Source of the DNA: Hypomesus transpacificus
Lineage: Eukaryota; Chordata; Actinopteri; Osmeriformes; Osmeridae
Length of the DNA: 64,000 nt
Direction of reading: 5' to 3'
Assembly (NCBI RefSeq): GCF_021917145.1
Contig: NC_061063.1
Coordinates: 5,026,510-5,090,509, forward strand
In this document: positions 53,914 through 64,000 of the stretch, in pieces
How positions within the stretch are numbered: position 1 is the stretch's first letter
Layout of the letters: each line of letters begins with the position of its first letter
Translations under genes and position numbers: made by a program
Notes under the pieces: generated by a model
The model's database searches: none
What the model was told of the DNA's origin: nothing
What the model saw: the letters and a program-made list of their open reading frames with translations, nothing else

Positions 53914-56511
53914 TTCATCCGGGTGCAGGAGAGGATGAAGGTGCAGGAGGATCTGGACAAGCTCCTCTTCCTCACCTCCGACCAGTCTCTGTCTCTGCTG
54001 CCAGAGTACCACCAGAGAATCGAGGTCTGTCCCCCCCACCAACCTCACCGCCCATACTTCTGGCTCCCCCCCCCTTCCTTCTGTCCCTCTGGCTCCCCCC
54101 CCCTCCTTCTGTCCCTCTGTCGTCGTCCCCCATCCTTCTGTCCCTCTGGCTCCCAGACCCCAGCCCCTCCCCCCCATGGCCCACTCACCGCATGCTAGCG
54201 GAGCCACGCCTCGTTCCCTTCACACTGTCCTTCCCGCTGAACCTCCCATCATCCACCGCTCAACACAAACACAGCAGCATTACCTGCCTGTCATATCTCT
54301 GTATCAACGTCACAAATACACGTCATTACTCTGTCATTACCGCGTTCTAACTGCAGAACAGGGAGGTAGGGACAGCGTGACAGCAGAGTGACCCAGATAC
54401 GTCTCTCTCTCCCCCCCCCCCCCCCCACCGTCAGGTGCTCAAGTCCCTGGACTACGTGGACAAGGGCGGGGCGGTGCAGCTGAAGGGCCGCGTGGCGTGC
54501 CAGATCTCCTGCCACGAGCTGCTGCTGACCGAGCTGCTGTTTGAGAACGCCCTGAGCCCCCTGGCCCCGGAGGAGAGCGCCGCCCTGCTGTCCTGCCTGG
54601 TCTTCACGCAGAAGACCCAGGTGGAGCCCCACCTCACCAGCACCCTGCAGGAGGTGAGGCGCACGCTCCTTCACCCGCAGCAGCACCAGGAAGTGCATTG
54701 GGTATATTCGTTTGAATACATTTGAATGGATGGCCGTTGCGGTGTGCCGTTTCCCACCGAGCCTTGTCTGCATGCGCAGGGGTGGAGAGAGGAGGAGGTA
54801 CCTCCGTCATGTGAGCCAGGTTCCATTTGACCTACTGTAAAATGTTTCATGGAGGGCCAGTGTGACTTTACTGGTGACGCATACGCACAGGACAGGACCC
54901 ACTCCACTGGCTTTCCCCGGGGCAAGGGCACCTTACCTGAAGTAACACACATACAGACAGACACACACGCACATACACTGTGTCTGTGTCCGAGACCCAC
55001 ACAGTGTCGGTGTGGGTTGTCAAGCGGCCCAGGGACATGGAAGTGCTTTCTAGAAGCCTGAATTAGTGATGACTCGCCGTGGCATCCCAGGCTGTTTGTA
55101 CAGGAAGGCTGTAACACTTTGAGTGGACACTGAACGCGCTCCCTGAACACAGGTAGTGGGCTTCTTCACTGCACATCGAGGAGGAAACGCCGGCCGAGGT
55201 CTCGGAGCCTTGGCGGGAGGGCCCAGGGCATGTTTTATGTTCAAGAGCTCCTCGCGGGACTCATCTGTTGGCGTGCGTGCGTGAGCGAGCTTTTTCGTTT
55301 GACCTCTCCTTCTCTCTCTCGTATCCAACTCCCTTTCCCTCCCTCTTTTCCTCCGCCCCTCCCTCCCTCCCTCAGGGTATTGCACGCGTGCTGTCTGTGG
55401 CCCAGCGTATCGGCGAGCTGCAGAGGAGTTTTGGGATAGCCCAGACGGCTGAGGACTTTGTGTCCCAGTTGAAGTTTGGTTTGACCGAGGTGGTTTACTG
55501 CTGGGCCAGGGGCATGGTGAGACTAAATGCACCACTCACCCTCCACATCTCATCTCACAGGCACCATGATATCTGGGAAATGTGGTAAACAATGGAATGG
55601 CTAAGCAGGATGACATGTTTCTGTCACTGCACAAAAAAAGTGTCTGTCCTGAGGTTTTCCTCTCCTATAATTACTTCACCTACTGTCCTCTCTTCTTCTC
55701 CCGCCTTTTTCTCCCGCTGCTTCTCCTTTGGTCTCCTTTCATTCTCCTCTTCAACCTCTGTCTCGTCTCCTTCTGTCTCGTCTTCTCCTGTCTCCTCTCC
55801 CCCTCCCCCTCTCTCCTGTCTCCTCTCCCCCTCCTCTCTCGTCTCCTCTCCCCCTCCCCTCCTCTCCTCCTCTCCCCCTCCTCTCCCCCTCCTCTCCCCC
55901 TCTCTCCTGTCTCCTTTCCCCCTCCTCTCCCCCTCTCTCCTGTCTCCTCTCCCCCTCCCCTCCTCTCCCCCTCTCTCCTGTCTCCTCTCCTCCTCTCCCC
56001 CTCCTCTCCCCCTCTCTCCTGTCTCCTTTCCCCCTCCCCTCCTCTCCCCCTCTCTCCTGTCTCCTCTCCCCCTCCCCTCCTCTCCCCCTCTCTCCTGTCT
56101 CCTCTCCCCCTCCCCTCCTCTCCCCCTCTCTCCTGTCTCCTCTCCCCCTCCCCTCCTCTCCCCCTCTCCTGTCTCCTCTCCCCCTCCCCTCCTCTCCCCC
56201 TCTCTCCTGTCTCCTCTCCCCCTCCCCTCCTCTCCCCCTCTCTCCTGTCTCCTCTCTCTCATGTCTCCTCCCCTCCCTCTGTCTCCTTGCCTCCTGTCCT
56301 CCCCTCTCAGCCATTTGCAGAGATCGCCCAGCTGACTGACGTCCAGGAGGGCACGGTGGTGCGCTGCATCCAGCGCCTGGACGAGGTGTTGAAGGAGGTG
56401 CGCCAGGCGGCTCGCATCGTAGGAGACTCAGTGCTGGGCAGCAAAATGGAGAAAGCCTCCCTGGCCATCCGCAGAGACATCGTCTTCACCGCTTCACTCT
56501 ACACACACTGA
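53914..56511 (+). CDS. skiv2l: Ski2 RNA helicase, C-terminal part after gap
   Basis: Four exons: 53914-54024, 54435-54653, 55376-55516, 56311-56511, all phase 0, encoding the last 223 residues and the stop. This is the DSHCT (Ski2/Mtr4 C-terminal) helical domain. Marks are [38 protein letters not shown], the [14 protein letters not shown] helix, [14 protein letters not shown], and [20 protein letters not shown], ending [11 protein letters not shown]. The identical gene order and strand, and continuity with the family protein, show it belongs with the part at 49906-53428. Poly(A) signals follow at 56713-56718 and 56870-56875. Confidence 0.95.
55790..56280 (+). repeat. skiv2l: 38-bp all-pyrimidine minisatellite in last skiv2l intron
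   Basis: A unit of about 38 bases (TCTCCTGTCTCCTCTCCCCC plus TCCCCTCCTCTCCCCCTC) repeats roughly a dozen times with length variants. The plus strand is almost free of A, and G occurs only in the CTGTC step. It runs up to the last acceptor at 56310. It keeps long frames open on both strands, which are artefacts of composition. Confidence 0.92.
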
Positions 56512-57358
56512 GGGAAAGGAGGGATGAATAAAAAGAGGGGGGGGGGGGGTTGTGTGTGCGTGTGAAGGTGCCTGCTGCCAAGCATGTTTTGGTTCTCGAT
56601 TTGGTGTGTGAGCATGTGCCAAAGAGGTAGAATGAAAGAGAGAGAAAAAGAGAGAGAAAGATGGAGAGTATGTATGCGTGTGTGTTTGCGTACATTTATG
56701 TGTGCACACAAGAATAAAGACAGGGAAAGAATATGAACATACTAATTTGTTTGTGTATGTTGTTTACATGTGAGTTTGGGCAATTGAAGGGAGTGGTCCC
56801 TTCAATTGCCACTTGGAATGTGACCAAAATTGGAATGACAGTAAAATGGTTTGTAATTTACTGTACAGAAATAAAATCCACGTATTGCTTACTGTTGTCC
56901 TACACATTTTGATCATGTCTGTGAAGTCGGTTCCTATAAAATGTCGTGTTTAATAGTTTTCAACTTCATACCAATGGCATATCAAGCTTACAGTATTTTC
57001 AAACTCGGCTGTCTCTTTAAGACAGCGATAGCTGTGTGTCTGATTAATTCAATGTAACGCGATGCGTTAGTGGAGAAACCTGTTTTCTGCTGTTGCGGTG
57101 GATGTACCAGCTGCAGACTGGGGGAAATCTGATTTTTTACATTGGGACATAATAACAGTTAAACTACTTATACACAAAGTTATTGCTCTAAAAGACATTA
57201 CGTTTGGATCGTAAAATGAAAATTATTTAAGAGATGGGTTATAATTAGCTGGAAAAGTCTCCACCATTGTGAGAGGATTAAAACCAAGTCACACGAATTG
57301 GAATAATAGTGTTTGTACTACATATTTGGGTGAGAGGAGAGCATTATCTCTGCATAAA
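56512..57358. other. skiv2l 3' UTR and prrt1 promoter region
   Basis: The first part is the skiv2l 3' UTR with AATAAA at 56713 and 56870. Between the two signals lies a perfect 14-bp hairpin: arms 56779-56792 and 56797-56810 (GGCAATTGAAGGGA and complement) with a 4-base loop. The rest, to the prrt1 start codon at 57359, should hold the prrt1 promoter and 5' UTR; no TATA box is obvious. Confidence 0.6.
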
Positions 57359-61661
<4,303 letters not shown>

Positions 61662-64000
61662 ACACACACACGCCACGCGCTCACACACACTCACACACAC
61701 ACACACACACATTCAGGAACATACAGTACAGCCTAGGTAGAGACACTTACTGACTTACTTATACTGATATTCTGGGGTGTGCTTGACTGTACGTATGTGT
61801 TCTACCTACAGTTCTGACCCTACCAACTGACTATGCCATCTGACTGGCCAATAACCAATCATTTCCAATCTTCAAACACTAATGGGACTTGGGAACCTAT
61901 AGAGGCCAGTATTAATGTTACCGTGGCAACTATCTTTCCATTCAGATATCGCTTATTAGGGATTAAAACGAAGCACATATCTGACATAACATTAATTTGA
62001 TACTAGTCTAATCTTGATTTGATATTAACTATTCATTTTATGTTAATCACTGATAGATGGATTTATTGATGGTCCCATCAAATCCACTGTAGCTGCGAGA
62101 CCAAAACATGAGTCACACACTGTATTTAAAGTGCTTCAGCCTTGTCATGACTGCCAAACGGAAGACAAACCATAGTGGCTACTTCTGTACACAAGGAGGT
62201 ATTTTGAATCACTGACTATGTTTTACTTACACACAGAAGTCGAGTATTATAATGTTTTGCTTCAAACAGTAAATCAATTACTTTTTTTGTAATTGATTTA
62301 CAACATATTATTAGGAACAATTACAAAACAAATTGCCAAATGAACAAATAGTTTAGACACATAAGATCGATAACGAATTACACACCTACTGGCAAGTAAA
62401 CGGATACCATAACAAGGTCTAACATAACCAAACATGAAATATTTATCAGAGGCTGGACTTTGTGTCATGGTTGGATAATACTGTATTGGTTCACTTTACT
62501 AAATTTGTTTATTTATTAAGATATACTATTTATGTATTTATCTATTTGTTAATTTATTCAATTCCTACCGTAGTGTGTTTTTAATTCAGTAGATAAGCTG
62601 TTCTGTTTAACTGCCCCTATATCAATAGCTTTTTGTAGCTAGCTATATTACACTTTGCGGCTAGCAAAAATGTGAAATTTCTGTAATGATTTGCACATTC
62701 CAACACTAAAATGGCATCAAATTTTTGTAGTTTATAATCCTTAATAGATATCAGTTGTCTTAGAGGTAGTCTCTCTGCACTTAACAACAGAGTAGACATC
62801 TTGAATAAAAAAACTGCAGATGGCTTGAAGTGGTTGAAACATCTCATAAATGTTCTGTATAGAACAGGCAATAGTGAATGAAAAAGCAACAATTTAGACA
62901 AGCTATTTTATAGCCTCTCAATCTTATTCACAGCGACCCTGATGATGCTCAGAACTGAACTGTATTCAGACAGACCTGTTCATCTTAGACAGCCGTAAAA
63001 GCTGGGCCACATAAACATGACTGCTTTCTGAAGCAGCCCACCACCTGGTATTATTAGTTGTGCTGCTTCCTGTGTTTGGCCACAGAAGCAGGGTACATAG
63101 TGTAAACTGGATGTCCAGAACAGTGGAATTGAAAATGAATGTTTCTGTGGAGAACAAAAGTCAATGCCTATATTCTGCATATTGTGGCACTTTCCTCTCT
63201 ACAATATGTTTGTTTTGTTAACCCTATCCTCCCCCCTCTCTCTCTCTTTCTCTCTCTCTCACTCTGTCTTTCTCCCTGCCATGCAGGTTGAACATGTCTT
63301 ACCTGTATTGACAACATATCTTTCTTGCTTCACTCTCTTTCCTCTGTTATTCTTAAGATGCTATTTTTGAGAGAATCCTGAATCTGCTTAGAGATATTGA
63401 ACATGTATTGTGTGTTGTGAGGGACCATGATAACAATGTAAATATTGTATTAGGCTGTATAAGGTTATCTTCAGTAAGTCTGATTCTAATTATGATTATT
63501 GTTACTAAGTGATGATGGCTTTGATGATCACTACCATAGGCTATGGCATTTCAGCTAATGTCCTGTCCTTATTTCAAAGACAGTATTTTAGAGATGATAA
63601 ATTCAGAGAATCTAAGTGAGCTCAGTGCTGTATCCTTTAATGCTGTCACTCTCCCCTTTGTACAACAGAGCTATTCTGGGATGTGTGCGTGTGTCTTTGT
63701 ATGCTTTAGACTCACCCCTGACATATCTAGTTTAGCTAGCTCTACGCTAAACCCAACCTATGTGTACTTGCTTTCCTAGGTGATGGTTCTAAGTCGTTAC
63801 AGATGCCCTTGGCTAGGCAGACGAAACTCTAAACTGCTTTTATGGTTTGGAGACGCTGTACACCTCCTCTCCTAGCCTGATAATGCGAGGGATTGCTTGT
63901 TCAAAGAGGCTGCTGTGTACACGTGCTTTTTCTCTGGGGGATATTCTGTTCGTGGATGTTACACATGCATTTGTTGTGTATGAAATCAGTTGTTTGAATA
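61662..64000 (+). other. prrt1: prrt1 3' UTR and downstream sequence
   Basis: A CA microsatellite follows the stop codon (about 61664-61711). A candidate AATAAA is at 62804-62809. A perfect 13-bp hairpin lies at 62269-62301 (arms GTAAATCAATTAC and complement, loop of seven T). A CT-rich simple tract is near 63229-63260. I see no further gene to the window end. Confidence 0.5.

Noticed and set aside
55582-56511. A 309-codon open frame running into the last Ski2 exon, and long antisense Arg/Gly/Glu frames opposite it
   Set aside because: Both come from the pyrimidine-only minisatellite, which cannot contain plus-strand stop codons. The real exon starts at 56311 after a standard CTCTCAG.

Overview
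The window is vertebrate nuclear DNA, almost certainly from a ray-finned (teleost) fish. It holds nine intron-rich genes with canonical GT-AG splice sites and no operons. The repeats are of the teleost kind: a tRNA-derived SINE, hAT-type and Tc1-like foldback elements, and many CA, GA and CT microsatellites. One run of 100 N (53581-53680) marks an assembly gap. Species cannot be fixed from the sequence.

Layout from left to right: thrb (+, 3475-9397), encoding thyroid hormone receptor beta with a TRbeta2-type N-terminus; utp23 (-, 12350-13375), a ribosome biogenesis factor; rnf5 (+, 14172-18081), an ER-membrane RING ubiquitin ligase; slc44a4 (-, 21321-32707), a choline transporter-like protein; ehmt2 (-, 33596-42854), the G9a histone H3K9 methyltransferase; zbtb12 (+, 43735-46322), a BTB zinc-finger factor; nelfe (-, 46978-49265), the RD subunit of the negative elongation factor; skiv2l (+, 49906-56511, interrupted by the gap), the Ski2 RNA helicase; and prrt1 (+, 57359-61661), a synaptic CD225-like membrane protein. 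I rebuilt every coding exon by hand from splice sites and reading phase. Eight genes give complete, phase-consistent proteins: thrb 478 aa, utp23 254, rnf5 209, slc44a4 716, ehmt2 1196, zbtb12 536, nelfe 352 and prrt1 247. Ski2 has its middle missing in the gap and two apparent one-base frameshifts before it.

Seven of the nine genes (rnf5, slc44a4, ehmt2, zbtb12, nelfe, skiv2l, prrt1) have human orthologues in the MHC class III region. Here they form a compact block without C2/CFB, C4, DXO or STK19. Genes are often paired head to head (utp23/rnf5, ehmt2/zbtb12, nelfe/skiv2l) on short divergent promoter regions, or tail to tail (thrb/utp23, rnf5/slc44a4, zbtb12/nelfe). They do not form one pathway, but several act in chromatin, transcription and RNA surveillance.

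Items most worth a second look: a 59-bp triplication in zbtb12 that copies an exon end and its splice donor three times; the TRbeta2 first exon with its own TATA box beside MHC-III genes; the Ski2 gap and frameshifts; an in-frame alternative acceptor inside an slc44a4 membrane helix; and a back-to-back poly(A) signal shared by rnf5 and slc44a4.
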